37,351 nt of DNA from JADLDV01 sp964546355 (GCA_964546355.1 CAZJJM010000003.1:1-37351), one strand, 5' to 3'. Counted from the stretch's first letter, positions 9,547 through 18,513 are shown. Numbers and translations: made by a program. Notes: generated by a model from the sequence alone, not told the origin.

Positions 9547-9969
9547 ATGCAATACCAGCTTCCACAATTCATTGACATAGAAGATAAGATTGTCGGGCCA
9601 CTGACATTCAAGCAATTCATCTACATTGCAGGTGGTGCTGGTATTTGTTTTATCGCGTATAGATTACTACCATTCTGGGTGGCAGTAATCGTTATACTAC
9701 CTACGGCGGCACTTGGAGGAGCACTTGCATTCTACAAGATCAATGGCAAACCCTTCATGTTCACACTTGAAGCGTGGTTCAATTTCATGCTTCAAAGCAA
9801 GCTCTACGTATGGAAACAACGCAAACCAGAGAAAAAAGCTGAAGTAAAACCAACCGTCCCAACAACAGTAACACCAGAGAAAAACAATGACCACGTTATG
9901 ACAGCATCAAGACTACATGACATTGCGTGGAGTCTTGATGTACTTGATACAAACAAAAGAAATAAGTAG
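9547..9969 (+). CDS. PrgI-family small inner-membrane protein
   Basis: This 140-aa protein matches the PrgI-like pattern found next to VirB4 genes in Gram-positive and CPR conjugation-type systems. It has a short N-terminal strand (YQLPQFIDIEDKIVGPLTFK), then two adjacent membrane helices (about residues 22-38 and 42-62, FIYIAGGAGICFIAY and FWVAVIVILPTAALGGAL), and then a cytoplasmic tail. In those systems PrgI occupies the VirB3 position, which helps dock VirB4 to the membrane. The start at 9547 is preferred over 9484 because a terminator and a promoter fill the interval. The C-terminal 50 residues are polar and probably flexible. Confidence 0.85.
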   Translation: MQYQLPQFIDIEDKIVGPLTFKQFIYIAGGAGICFIAYRLLPFWVAVIVILPTAALGGALAFYKINGKPFMFTLEAWFNFMLQSKLYVWKQRKPEKKAEVKPTVPTTVTPEKNNDHVMTASRLHDIAWSLDVLDTNKRNK

Positions 9970-10027
9970 TATTTTCTCCACAAAATTGTATACGTTTTAA
10001 CGTATTATTGTTATACTAAGAACATCT

Positions 10028-10672
10028 ATGGCACTCAATGCTCGACCAACACAAGATTTCGTTTCAATCAAAGAAGTACGTGATGGTATCATCACCCTCA
10101 AAGATGGGGGAGTGCGTGCGATTATGATGATCTCTTCTATTAACCTTTCCCTCAAAGCATACGATGAACAACAAGCGATCATCATGCAATTCCAATCATT
10201 CTTGAATTCACTTGATTTCCCAACACAGATTAGCTTACAGTCACGACGACTTGATATTCGACCGTATCTCATGACATTGGAGAAACAAATGGCTGACCAA
10301 CCAGAACCACTGCTGAAAATTCAGACTCGCGAATACATGGAATTCATCAGAGCATTTACTGATTCCAACAGTATCATGACAAAACAGTTTTTCATCACCG
10401 TGCCGTATTCGACCACAGAACTTTCAAGTGATTCTGTGGTGAGTAGTATGTTCAAAAAGAAATCAGCACCGAGTGCAAAAACATCTGAAGATGTCTTGTT
10501 TGAAGAAAAGAGATCCCAGCTCGAACAACGCATGGGTATGATAGAAGCGGGACTCGGACGCATCGGACTCAAAGTTGCACCACTCGATACAGAGGCTGTC
10601 GTAGAATTATTTTATAAAATATTCAATCCAGGTGACACCGGTACAGAAAACGCAGGTATGATGGGTCAATAA
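10028..10672 (+). CDS. TraC-like accessory domain protein upstream of VirB4
   Basis: This 214-aa soluble protein resembles the N-terminal domain of TraC/VirB4 ATPases, with the pattern 'RDGIITLKDGGVRAIMMIS...AYDEQQAIIMQFQSFLNSLDFP', where the self-contained domain contacts the channel. It has no Walker motifs. The downstream VirB4-like protein already carries its own N-terminal region, so this looks like an additional stand-alone copy rather than a split gene. TATACT at 10012-10017 ends 10 nt before the ATG. The next gene begins 21 nt after the stop. A role as an adaptor between the PrgI-like protein and the ATPase is inferred from gene order. Confidence 0.7.
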   Translation: MALNARPTQDFVSIKEVRDGIITLKDGGVRAIMMISSINLSLKAYDEQQAIIMQFQSFLNSLDFPTQISLQSRRLDIRPYLMTLEKQMADQPEPLLKIQTREYMEFIRAFTDSNSIMTKQFFITVPYSTTELSSDSVVSSMFKKKSAPSAKTSEDVLFEEKRSQLEQRMGMIEAGLGRIGLKVAPLDTEAVVELFYKIFNPGDTGTENAGMMGQ

Positions 10673-10693
10673 CTATGATACACTTATAAAAGT

Positions 10694-12811
10694 ATGTCTT
10701 TTCTTGATACACTATTTGGTTCCAAAAAAAAGACCACCGACAATGGTGAGGCGGCACTTCCTGTACTTCCTTCAGAAATTTATGAATCAGCGCTCTTTGA
10801 ACTACAAGACCGTATCGCACCATCAGCACTGAAAGTAGACCCGAAATCACTTGACCTCGGGGACAAGATCGCTCGAACATATTTCGTCATTTCATACCCA
10901 CGATTCCTTACCGACAATTGGTTTTCTCCGATTATTAATCTAGATAAAATCTTTGATGTCTCTATTTTCATTCATCCGATTGATACCGTTACTGCGCTTC
11001 GACAATTCCAAAAGAAAGTTGCTGAAGTCCAAAGTCAAATTACCGCAAGAGAATCGAAAGGACTTGTGCGTGATCCATTGCTCGATACGGCTTTTGCTGA
11101 CCTTGAATCACTTCGCGACAGTCTCCAACAAGCACAAGAAAAGATGTTTGAAGTCGGTCTCTATATTACTATTTATGCTTCAAATGAAAACGAACTCTAT
11201 AAAACAGAGAATGAAATCAAATCTATTCTTGAATCTAAACTCATTTATCTCAAACCAGCACTCTTCCAACAAGAGGATGGGTTCAATAGTGTTATCCCGA
11301 TAGGTAATGACATTCTCGGTGTTCACCAAAAGATGAACTCCGAACCTCTCTCAAGTATTTTCCCATTTACATCATTTGATCTTACTTCAAATAAAGGTAT
11401 TTTGTATGGAGTAAATCGACACAACTCAAGTCTTGTCATCTTTGATCGGTATTCACTCGAGAACTATAACTCTGTCATCTTTGCAAAATCTGGTTCCGGT
11501 AAATCATTTACAACCAAACTTGAAATTCTTCGAACACTGATGTTCGATACATCGGTTATCGTTATTGACCCAGAAAAAGAATATCTCTATCTTGCAGAAG
11601 CAGTCGGTGGACGATACTTCAATATCTCACTTTCATCAGAACACCATATCAACCCGTTTGATCTTGCTATCCCTCGTGATGACGAGACTGCAGGTGATAT
11701 CCTACGTGCAAACATCATCAACCTTGTTGGACTTTTCCGCATTATGCTCGGTGGTCTAACACCCGAAGAAGATGCTATTATCGACCGTGCGATATCTGAA
11801 ACATATGCATTGAAAGACATTACGCCAGAATCTGACTTTGCAAATATTGAACCACCACTTCTTTCTGATTTTGAAATGGTACTTTCTGGTATGGACGGCA
11901 CAGATACTCTTGTTCAAAAATTGAGTAAATATACACATGGTAGTTGGTCATCATTTATCAATCAACCAACAAACGTAGATATCAATCAAAAATTCATCGT
12001 CTTTTCTGTGCGTGATATGGAAGATGAACTCAAAACTGCCGCAATGTATATCGTGACACACTTCATCTGGAATGCTGTCCGAAAAGAACTCAAGAAACGT
12101 CTTCTCGTAGTAGATGAGGCCTGGTGGATGATGAAGTCAGATGACACCGCTTCATTCCTCTATTCAATCGCAAAACGTGGACGTAAATACTACCTCGGAC
12201 TTGCGACCATCACTCAAGATGTGGAAGACTTCATGAAATCTCCGTACGGCATTGCTATTGTGACCAACTCATCAATGCAATTCCTCATGAAGCAATCACC
12301 GTCGAGTGCTGAAGTGCTTCAAAAAACATTCAACCTAACCGATGAAGAAAAATACCTCCTTCTAGAATCTGGTGTCGGAGAGGGAATATTCTTTGCAGGG
12401 TTGAAACACGTTGCACTCAAAGTTATCGCTTCACACACAGAAGAACAAATAATCACATCAGATCCATCACAAGTATTGGCAATTGAGAAGTCAAAAAAAG
12501 ATCTTTTGCAAAGTGAATCAGCATCAGCTGAAGCTCAAAAAGAAAAATATGCAAAAGAACTCACGGAGGCAGTACGTATCAGAGAAGAGAGTATTCTGCC
12601 AAAAAAAGAAGAACCGAAAGAACAACCAATAATAGAAGTGCCTGTTGTTCAAGAACCACCAACTCTTGAGGAGTCATTTGAAGAAACATTCAAAGAAGAT
12701 CCTCTATCTGATGAAGATACTCAATCAGACAAAAAAGGATCCGAAACTGACGAAAACAAACACTCTGTCGCTGATGAACTCAAGGATTTGGAGGAAAAAC
12801 TTTTTGGATAA
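10694..12811 (+). CDS. virB4: VirB4/TraC-like conjugal-transfer type ATPase
   Basis: This 705-aa protein is the energising ATPase of the T4SS-like block. It has an N-terminal VirB4 domain (residues about 1-240), Walker A in FAKSGSGKSFTTK (about residue 266), and Walker B in LLVVDEAWWMM (about 470-480). A downstream stretch GRKYYLGLATITQDVEDF is typical of VirB4, followed by the conserved NSSMQFLMKQ segment. The last 110 residues, rich in E/K, are an extra acidic tail. VirB4 proteins sit at the cytoplasmic base of the channel and are needed for pilus assembly and substrate transfer. No VirD4 coupling ATPase or VirB11 lies in this block. Confidence 0.93.
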   Translation: MSFLDTLFGSKKKTTDNGEAALPVLPSEIYESALFELQDRIAPSALKVDPKSLDLGDKIARTYFVISYPRFLTDNWFSPIINLDKIFDVSIFIHPIDTVTALRQFQKKVAEVQSQITARESKGLVRDPLLDTAFADLESLRDSLQQAQEKMFEVGLYITIYASNENELYKTENEIKSILESKLIYLKPALFQQEDGFNSVIPIGNDILGVHQKMNSEPLSSIFPFTSFDLTSNKGILYGVNRHNSSLVIFDRYSLENYNSVIFAKSGSGKSFTTKLEILRTLMFDTSVIVIDPEKEYLYLAEAVGGRYFNISLSSEHHINPFDLAIPRDDETAGDILRANIINLVGLFRIMLGGLTPEEDAIIDRAISETYALKDITPESDFANIEPPLLSDFEMVLSGMDGTDTLVQKLSKYTHGSWSSFINQPTNVDINQKFIVFSVRDMEDELKTAAMYIVTHFIWNAVRKELKKRLLVVDEAWWMMKSDDTASFLYSIAKRGRKYYLGLATITQDVEDFMKSPYGIAIVTNSSMQFLMKQSPSSAEVLQKTFNLTDEEKYLLLESGVGEGIFFAGLKHVALKVIASHTEEQIITSDPSQVLAIEKSKKDLLQSESASAEAQKEKYAKELTEAVRIREESILPKKEEPKEQPIIEVPVVQEPPTLEESFEETFKEDPLSDEDTQSDKKGSETDENKHSVADELKDLEEKLFG

Positions 12812-12873
12812 AACTCTTATAGGGTTTTATAAAACCTAGTGTCTATTGCCTTGTTTTTGGTATACTACTATAT

Positions 12874-13269
12874 ATGAACGATGAGAATAAACAAACAATC
12901 GCAGATTTAGAAGCTGAGGTCAGAAAAGAGCTTGGAATTACTACGCCAATTCAAAACACAGCTGATCCGGTCGCAATACCTTCTCATACAACAAATGATC
13001 TTACAGAAAAACTCGCATACCTCGAAACACTCAAAGGTAAAATTGATACCAAAATCACAGGAATGGAAGGGGATGTGAAAACCCAGCTAACTGAAGTTAA
13101 GAAAATCAAAGAAACAATTGAGGAAGAAATCAAGAAAATCAAACACCTCGAAGAAACAAAAGAAACTGTCGACACAGAGATTGCGAAAATAAAGACTCTT
13201 GAAGAAACAAAAAAGAAAATAGAGCAAGAGGTTGCTTCTCTCGAGCAAACAATGAACGAAACACTCTAG
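12874..13269 (+). CDS. Small coiled-coil protein
   Basis: This 131-aa protein has residues about 45-131 forming one long, almost uninterrupted charged coiled coil with repeated KxLEETK and EIxKIK heptad-like units. The N-terminal 40 residues are polar. There is no signal peptide or membrane segment. No family is recognised. TATACT at 12861-12866 ends 7 nt before the ATG, so the mRNA is probably leaderless. The stop codon lies inside a terminator stem. It sits between the VirB4-like gene and the secreted components and may act as a cytoplasmic scaffold, but this is a guess from position. Confidence 0.75.
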   Translation: MNDENKQTIADLEAEVRKELGITTPIQNTADPVAIPSHTTNDLTEKLAYLETLKGKIDTKITGMEGDVKTQLTEVKKIKETIEEEIKKIKHLEETKETVDTEIAKIKTLEETKKKIEQEVASLEQTMNETL

Positions 13270-13285
13270 TGTTTCGTTTTGTTTT
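13255..13285 (+). terminator. Rho-independent terminator overlapping a coding end
   Basis: An 11-bp stem (13255-13265 with 13268-13278) is followed by a T-rich stretch. The 5' arm encodes the last residues of the coiled-coil protein, and its TAG stop (13267-13269) falls at the loop. Confidence 0.8.
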
Positions 13286-13312
13286 TATGCAAGAGCGTTC
13301 TATACTATATCT

Positions 13313-14317
13313 ATGATACAAAGTTCTCGTATTATGTATATTTTTTCTCTGATATTTGCTTGTAGTCTATTTTTTGGTTTTTCACACACAACACACGCAC
13401 AAACATCAGCAGACTCAATATTTACAGATATTATTCCAGAAACACCTGGAGCGTTTCAAGATGTCACTATAAAACTCAAAAGTTATAGTTATAATCTCCT
13501 TGGTTCAAAAATCACTTGGACAGTTGACGGAAAAGTAGTACTTTCTGACACTGGTGCAATAAATTATTCTTTCAAAACAAAAGATGTGGGTAAGGCTACG
13601 AATATTATGATTACCATTCTTACTGGAGGAGAAACAATTCAAAAGGGTATTAGTATCCAACCTCAAAACGTAGACATGTTATGGGAAGCACCTGATTCAT
13701 ACGTACCACCTTTTTACAAAGGAAAAGCACTTCCTGCAACAGAAGGACAAATTCGAGTGGTAGCATTCCCTATAGTAAAATCTTCAAACGGAACACCTAT
13801 CAAAACAAATGATTTTATATATAAATGGAGTAAGAATTTTGGGTATGTTCAAAGTGCTTCTGGGTATAATAAACAAGCATTTTCTCTCTATTCTGATTAT
13901 TTCAATGATCAGGAAACGGTTTCGGTAGAAATTATTGGCATTTCACAACAATACAAAGCTCAGAAAACAATCAAAATTAAACCTTCGTCACCAAAAGTAG
14001 TTTTTTACAAAGAAGATCCTGATTGGGGAACATATTACAACAAAGCCCTTGGGAGAAACACTTCAGTAACCACTGGTACGACAATTGTTGCTGCTCCTTA
14101 TAATTTTTCTCCAAAAAACCCAAATAGTCCATTTATTCGCTACACATGGCTTATTAATGACAAAACAGTGAGAAAATCAGGCCCATTGAACAAACTTTCA
14201 CTTGCTGTTGGGTCAACTACTGACTCAAATCTCGCAAAAATAGACCTTTCACTGGAAAATACCTCGAAGTTATTCCAAAAAGCATCTCACTATTTGGTAG
14301 TAAATTTGATACAATAA
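13313..14317 (+). CDS. Secreted Ig-like (beta-sandwich) protein of the T4SS-like block
   Basis: This 334-aa protein has a signal peptide (core IMYIFSLIFACSLFFGF, likely cleavage after THA). The mature part is beta-rich and looks like two or three Ig/PKD-like modules. The first has ITWTVDGKVVLSDTGAINY, and later ones have FIYKWSKNFGYV and FIRYTWLINDKTV, the Y-x-W strand typical of such folds. No enzyme motif is seen. Starts at 13313 or 13334 are both possible. The former is 6 nt after TATACT (13301-13306). The next gene begins 4 nt after the stop, so it is co-transcribed with the pilin-peptidase gene. A surface or filament-associated structural role is likely. Confidence 0.8.
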   Translation: MIQSSRIMYIFSLIFACSLFFGFSHTTHAQTSADSIFTDIIPETPGAFQDVTIKLKSYSYNLLGSKITWTVDGKVVLSDTGAINYSFKTKDVGKATNIMITILTGGETIQKGISIQPQNVDMLWEAPDSYVPPFYKGKALPATEGQIRVVAFPIVKSSNGTPIKTNDFIYKWSKNFGYVQSASGYNKQAFSLYSDYFNDQETVSVEIIGISQQYKAQKTIKIKPSSPKVVFYKEDPDWGTYYNKALGRNTSVTTGTTIVAAPYNFSPKNPNSPFIRYTWLINDKTVRKSGPLNKLSLAVGSTTDSNLAKIDLSLENTSKLFQKASHYLVVNLIQ

Positions 14318-14321
14318 TCCT

Positions 14322-15746
14322 ATGAAGAAACCTTTTCGTATACCCACCACACTCGCAGTACTTGTATTTATTTTCAGTATCTTTTTTATAGATATATCAA
14401 AAACAGAAGCCGCGTGTGTTATAAACAGTGCGAAATTTGAACCTAGTGGACTTCAAGATATTAATTGGTACAAAGAAGTACAAAGACCTTTTGTAAAAAT
14501 ACACATTACTTCAACTGGGTGTGCAGGTCAAACAATAGAACTGAGTGTTACAGAACGAGATTCTGGTATAAATGATGATGTTTCGATGTTTGACAATAAA
14601 CCATTTGCTATTCCCCCAGACGGAAACCTAACAATACTCGCACGAGCAGGTGAAGATAAGTGTGAGCCAACCACGAACAATGGCACATATGATGTAGCCG
14701 ACAGTGATTGTCATTATTTTATAGAAATATTTGGACCTGCTGAGTTTGAATCTCTCAATCAAGCAGAAGGAGAGTTATATTACGAGTGCGACAAGACACA
14801 AACCGAATCAAGTGCTTGTGATGATAACTGGGTAAAAAAAGATGATAATACGGATGGAGTCCTCGTTGAAGGGTCTTCAAACATAACAAACCAACAACTA
14901 ACGAACAATACTTATAAATTTCTCGCTCCATTACTAGGATTGAGTGAGGTTACAGGAAATGAGGGCGTTGCGACTTTCTTGGAAAAAGTGTTTATTATTA
15001 TGATTTCTCTTGCGGGTGTTCTCGCGGTACTTTCTCTAATTTTTGCAGGGTTTCAATACATTACCACAGGTGTCTTCTCAGTAAAAACAGATGCAAAAGA
15101 CAGGATATGGAATTCAATTCTCGGACTCCTTCTCGCGCTTGGTGCATTTGTGATTCTCAACACAATCAACCCTGATTTGGTAAATAATCTTGGACTTAAT
15201 ATTGAAACAGTAAAATTAAGTACAGTTGACACACCACAGAAACCAAATACTGATGGTAGTTACGCGGGAACAACAGCTAAGATAGGAGATGCATGGCCAG
15301 ACGATCAAGTGACGAGAGATATTTTAGCAGGAAATAATCCTTCTATTAAAGTAAAACTTCCAAAATGTACGATAGTTGGACAACACGGATGCACGAGTGT
15401 ATACCAACTAGATACTCAATTTGTAACCGCACTAAAATATGCGTGTGCCGCAAGTAATCCCAATTGTGACATAACAATCACAGGAGGAACCGAATTTTGG
15501 GGACACGCAGCAAACACCGCAGGTGTCCATTACCCAAACGGTTGGACAGTTGATATTCGTAAAACACCATCCCTTACTACGTATGTTCATACATTAACAA
15601 AAACTCATTTACCTAGTTGGATAGCAGGAGTAGGTGCGGATTGTTATTCCACCAGCGGAGGATTGAGTCTTGTTGAAGAAGGTGATCATTTCCACGCTCT
15701 TCATCTTACCAGTGGTTGTAGTTTGACTAATCAGGGACAACCTTAA
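14322..15746 (+). CDS. Pilin-like (VirB2-type) membrane protein fused to an M15-like peptidase domain
   Basis: The 474 aa contain, in order: a signal peptide (to about residue 30); an exported Cys-containing domain of about 170 residues; two hydrophobic helices (about 223-248 and 263-282) separated by a short basic loop, the arrangement of VirB2-like pilins; and a C-terminal domain from about residue 320. That domain shows H403-Y-P-N-G-W-T-V-D411 and E453-G-D-H-F-H458, matching the metal-ligand pattern HxxGxxxD plus (D/E)HxH of M15/LAS-type peptidoglycan peptidases. A short Gly/Thr linker joins the parts. Such a domain could open the cell wall for the filament, as VirB1-type hydrolases do. 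The pilin assignment rests on topology, the peptidase one on motifs only. Confidence 0.78.
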   Translation: MKKPFRIPTTLAVLVFIFSIFFIDISKTEAACVINSAKFEPSGLQDINWYKEVQRPFVKIHITSTGCAGQTIELSVTERDSGINDDVSMFDNKPFAIPPDGNLTILARAGEDKCEPTTNNGTYDVADSDCHYFIEIFGPAEFESLNQAEGELYYECDKTQTESSACDDNWVKKDDNTDGVLVEGSSNITNQQLTNNTYKFLAPLLGLSEVTGNEGVATFLEKVFIIMISLAGVLAVLSLIFAGFQYITTGVFSVKTDAKDRIWNSILGLLLALGAFVILNTINPDLVNNLGLNIETVKLSTVDTPQKPNTDGSYAGTTAKIGDAWPDDQVTRDILAGNNPSIKVKLPKCTIVGQHGCTSVYQLDTQFVTALKYACAASNPNCDITITGGTEFWGHAANTAGVHYPNGWTVDIRKTPSLTTYVHTLTKTHLPSWIAGVGADCYSTSGGLSLVEEGDHFHALHLTSGCSLTNQGQP

Positions 15747-15751
15747 CATCT

Positions 15752-17146
15752 ATGTTCAAAAAAATTCTCATCATTATAGGAATTCTTATCATCATTGCCG
15801 TGATTGTACTCGGATTCTTTTTCCGTGTATCTACCAATGAGCAAGGGAATACTACTGTAAATCAAATACGGGAATTCAAACCATTCGACAGAAAACCATC
15901 AGGACAACAAGGCGGCACAGACACAACACCAATACCTGGACAAGATACTCCACCCACAGATGAACCAATAGATACAGAACCAATAACAAAAAAACTTCCG
16001 AAACTCCGCAAACTCTCTACAACACCCGTTATCGGATACACCACATTCACAAGAGACAGAGAAAAGATCATTCCTCCGAGTCCTTCCCAACTCTTTGTCA
16101 CAGAAGCACCTAAAGAAACAGAGGACGGAACAATAGAAGGAAAGAGTGCCCTTCAAGAAAAAGATGTGCCCGTCACAGAAACACCAAAACCAAAAACCGT
16201 TATAGAAAAAATACTCACGATTCGATTCATTGAAAAAACAACTGGAAATATCTTTGACATTGATAGTGATCAAGAAGAAATACGAACAACATCAGAAACC
16301 ATCGTTGCACTTGCAGAAGAAGCATTAACAGCAAATCTTGGTAATACGATCCTATTTAGATACATAAACACAGCAAATGATATAGAGAGTTTCCTTGCAA
16401 ACATCATCAAACCAACAGGAAGTGCTACGAAAAATAGTTTATCGGGAAGTTTCTTGCCAAAAAATACCAAAACAGTGGCGATGACACGCGAAGGGGATGC
16501 ACTTTTCTATATGCAACCGTACGGAGAAGGTATCACTGCAACTACACTTTCTTTGAAAACAAAAAAGAAAGTTCAAATATTCGAATCACCATTCACAGAA
16601 TGGAATGCAGGATGGTCAAACAACAAAACAGTCATCATTGCAACAAAACCATCAGCATACGCAGAAGGGTATGCATACAACATCAATACAGATACGAAAG
16701 CATTGAAAAAAATACTTGGAGATATATTTGGACTAACAGTGCTCGTCTCACCAAACAACAAGCAGGTTATATACAGCGAATCTGGAAATCAAACATTTAC
16801 TACAAAACTACTTCTCACAGACACGAACATATCTTCAAATTTTTCTGTAAAAACACTTCCAGAAAAATGTGTCTGGGCAAAAGATTCTGTTACGGTATAT
16901 TGTGCAGTTCCTGCATCAATACCAAAAGGTGCATATCCTGATGACTGGTATCAGGGGACAGTGACCTTCTCTGATGCAATCTGGAAAATAAACCAGAAGA
17001 CCAACGTAGCAACACTTCTCGTAAATCCACAAGAAGTCGTTCAAGTAAGCCTCGATATTGAAAACATGAAGCTCTCAGATACTGAAGATTATCTTATTTT
17101 TAGAAATAAAAATGATCTCATGCTTTGGGGGTATAGTTTGAAATAA
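15752..17146 (+). CDS. Membrane-anchored propeller-like protein
   Basis: This 464-aa protein has an N-terminal anchor (about residues 4-26, ILIIIGILIIIAVIVLGFFF). A low-complexity Pro/Thr-rich linker (about 35-75) follows. From about residue 140 to the end is a beta-rich domain with repeated strand patterns (VAMTREGDALFYM, VIIATKPSAYAEGYAY, VLVSPNNKQVIYSESG, DTEDYLIFRNKNDLMLWG) resembling WD40/TolB-type beta-propeller blades. No catalytic motif is evident. It starts 5 nt after the pilin-peptidase stop, is the last gene of the block, and is closed by a strong terminator. A periplasmic scaffold role is inferred. Confidence 0.8.
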   Translation: MFKKILIIIGILIIIAVIVLGFFFRVSTNEQGNTTVNQIREFKPFDRKPSGQQGGTDTTPIPGQDTPPTDEPIDTEPITKKLPKLRKLSTTPVIGYTTFTRDREKIIPPSPSQLFVTEAPKETEDGTIEGKSALQEKDVPVTETPKPKTVIEKILTIRFIEKTTGNIFDIDSDQEEIRTTSETIVALAEEALTANLGNTILFRYINTANDIESFLANIIKPTGSATKNSLSGSFLPKNTKTVAMTREGDALFYMQPYGEGITATTLSLKTKKKVQIFESPFTEWNAGWSNNKTVIIATKPSAYAEGYAYNINTDTKALKKILGDIFGLTVLVSPNNKQVIYSESGNQTFTTKLLLTDTNISSNFSVKTLPEKCVWAKDSVTVYCAVPASIPKGAYPDDWYQGTVTFSDAIWKINQKTNVATLLVNPQEVVQVSLDIENMKLSDTEDYLIFRNKNDLMLWGYSLK

Positions 17147-17152
17147 ATCTGC

Positions 17153-17188
17153 ATACAAAAAATCGACCCATGGGTCGATTTTTTGTAT
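17153..17188. terminator. Bidirectional terminator (perfect 36-nt palindrome)
   Basis: A perfect inverted repeat of 18 nt per arm has A6 and T6 tracts flanking a GC core (TCGACCCATGGGTCGA). It separates the convergent T4SS-like block (+) and khpB (-) and can serve both strands. Confidence 0.9.
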
Positions 17189-17209
17189 CCTCTGTTTTTT
17201 AGAAATTAG

Positions 17210-17674
17210 TTATTTCTTAAAAATTATTTTTATTCTTCGTTCTTTACCTTCACCTATAGACTCGGTAGAGAGATCTTCGCTGTCCTGCAGGTACTCGTGT
17301 ACTATACGACGCTCAAACGCATTCATAGGAGGCATTTCAAGCGAATCCTGATAGTATTTTACACGAGATGCATACATATATGCAGTTGATCTTATTTCTT
17401 CAATCTGTTTCTCATATGCATCATTGATATCAACGACTGCCCTGAGAGGGTATTCGTTTTCCGCAGTTTGTTCGTATACAATTCTACCTACTAGATGATT
17501 CAATGCTTCCACGTGCTCATTATCTTTTCCTGAAAAATATTTTATATTGGATGTTTTTATACGAACCCACAACGTGTGCTTTTCTTCATCGATGACAACC
17601 TCAAGCGACTCTATTGGCAGGGTCGTTTTTTGTATCAAACCTGTTATATATCCAATAAGTGCTTGTGTTTCCAT
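17210..17674 (-). CDS. khpB: RNA-binding protein KhpB (Jag/EloR), KH and R3H domains
   Basis: This 154-aa protein contains a KH-type domain (about residues 30-85, with the loop GKDNEHVEALNHL) and a C-terminal R3H domain (MPPMNAFERRIVHEYL...IGEGKERRIKI, about 112-152). It lacks the N-terminal Jag domain of longer Firmicutes proteins. KhpB binds RNA together with KhpA and influences cell elongation and division in Gram-positives. The position directly after yidC is the classic arrangement near the replication origin. Its start lies 2 nt after the yidC stop, so translation is probably coupled. Confidence 0.9.
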   Translation of the reverse strand: METQALIGYITGLIQKTTLPIESLEVVIDEEKHTLWVRIKTSNIKYFSGKDNEHVEALNHLVGRIVYEQTAENEYPLRAVVDINDAYEKQIEEIRSTAYMYASRVKYYQDSLEMPPMNAFERRIVHEYLQDSEDLSTESIGEGKERRIKIIFKK

Positions 17675-17676
17675 AA

Positions 17677-18456
17677 TTAATTCTTGGTAGATGTTATCGA
17701 AACATCTATAATATCAGGATTTTTTTCTGAAAACTTTGGGAACACTGTTTTGCGAATATAGAGTTCTTGGAGAATTGTCATGATGTTGCTCGTTATAAAA
17801 TAGAGTCCCAACGCAACAGAAAGCTTATATGAGATGAAGAACAACACAACAGGAAGCACGTATTTCATCTGTGTAGTCATTGAACGAGCAAAATCTTCTT
17901 GAAAATTTGGTTTTTCAGTAGTTTTTATTGGTGCGACTTGATCTTTTGTAGCAATATAGAGTTGTAAGAATTGAGTTACTGCAACCACAAGTGCAATACC
18001 TATTGAATGAATGCCTACAACATCAATCATACCCAAGAAAAGAGTATTAAGTGCTTCTGGTGGCTGAACAAAAGCATACAATGCGTCATATGTACCATCG
18101 ATTCCGTGCATAAACACACGATATAGTGCGAAAATCACAGGAAGTTGGAGGAGGATAAGTAAACAACCTGAAAATGGATTAACATTATTCTTTTTATACA
18201 CTTCCATTGTTTTTTGCGCTTGTATTTGTTTGTCTGGAAACTGTTGTTTGATCTGATTGAGCTCTGGTTCAAGTTTTTTTAGAGCCATTTGACTCACAAT
18301 AGATTTTTTACTGATAGGGAAAAGAACGATTTTAACCAAAATAGTAAGGAGTATTACCGCAATACCAATATCTGCTTTTGGGACAACAGAAACAAGGAAA
18401 AATAGGGCATTATAGAGCGGCTCATAAAAAACATTCATCCAGAGTGTGTGTAACAT
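17677..18456 (-). CDS. yidC: Membrane protein insertase YidC/Oxa1
   Basis: The 259 aa match the short Gram-positive/CPR type lacking the large periplasmic domain of E. coli YidC. The core starts with TM helices at about 29-47 (IGIAVILLTILVKIVLFPIS), then the cytoplasmic helical hairpin (LKKLEPELNQIKQQFPDKQ), then FSGCLLILLQLPVIFALYRV and three further TM helices. The hydrophilic-groove position that is usually Arg appears to be Lys42 (LVKIVLFP against VRGIMYP in E. coli). YidC inserts and folds inner-membrane proteins alone or with SecYEG. ATTGTA on the plus strand at 18464-18469, read as TACAAT on the minus strand, lies 7 nt upstream of the ATG, a possible near-leaderless promoter. Confidence 0.96.
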   Translation of the reverse strand: MLHTLWMNVFYEPLYNALFFLVSVVPKADIGIAVILLTILVKIVLFPISKKSIVSQMALKKLEPELNQIKQQFPDKQIQAQKTMEVYKKNNVNPFSGCLLILLQLPVIFALYRVFMHGIDGTYDALYAFVQPPEALNTLFLGMIDVVGIHSIGIALVVAVTQFLQLYIATKDQVAPIKTTEKPNFQEDFARSMTTQMKYVLPVVLFFISYKLSVALGLYFITSNIMTILQELYIRKTVFPKFSEKNPDIIDVSITSTKN

Positions 18457-18513
18457 ACGCTGTATTGTACTTGATTTTTTACCAAAAAGAAAGTTGCGGG
18501 ACGAGTATTGTTT

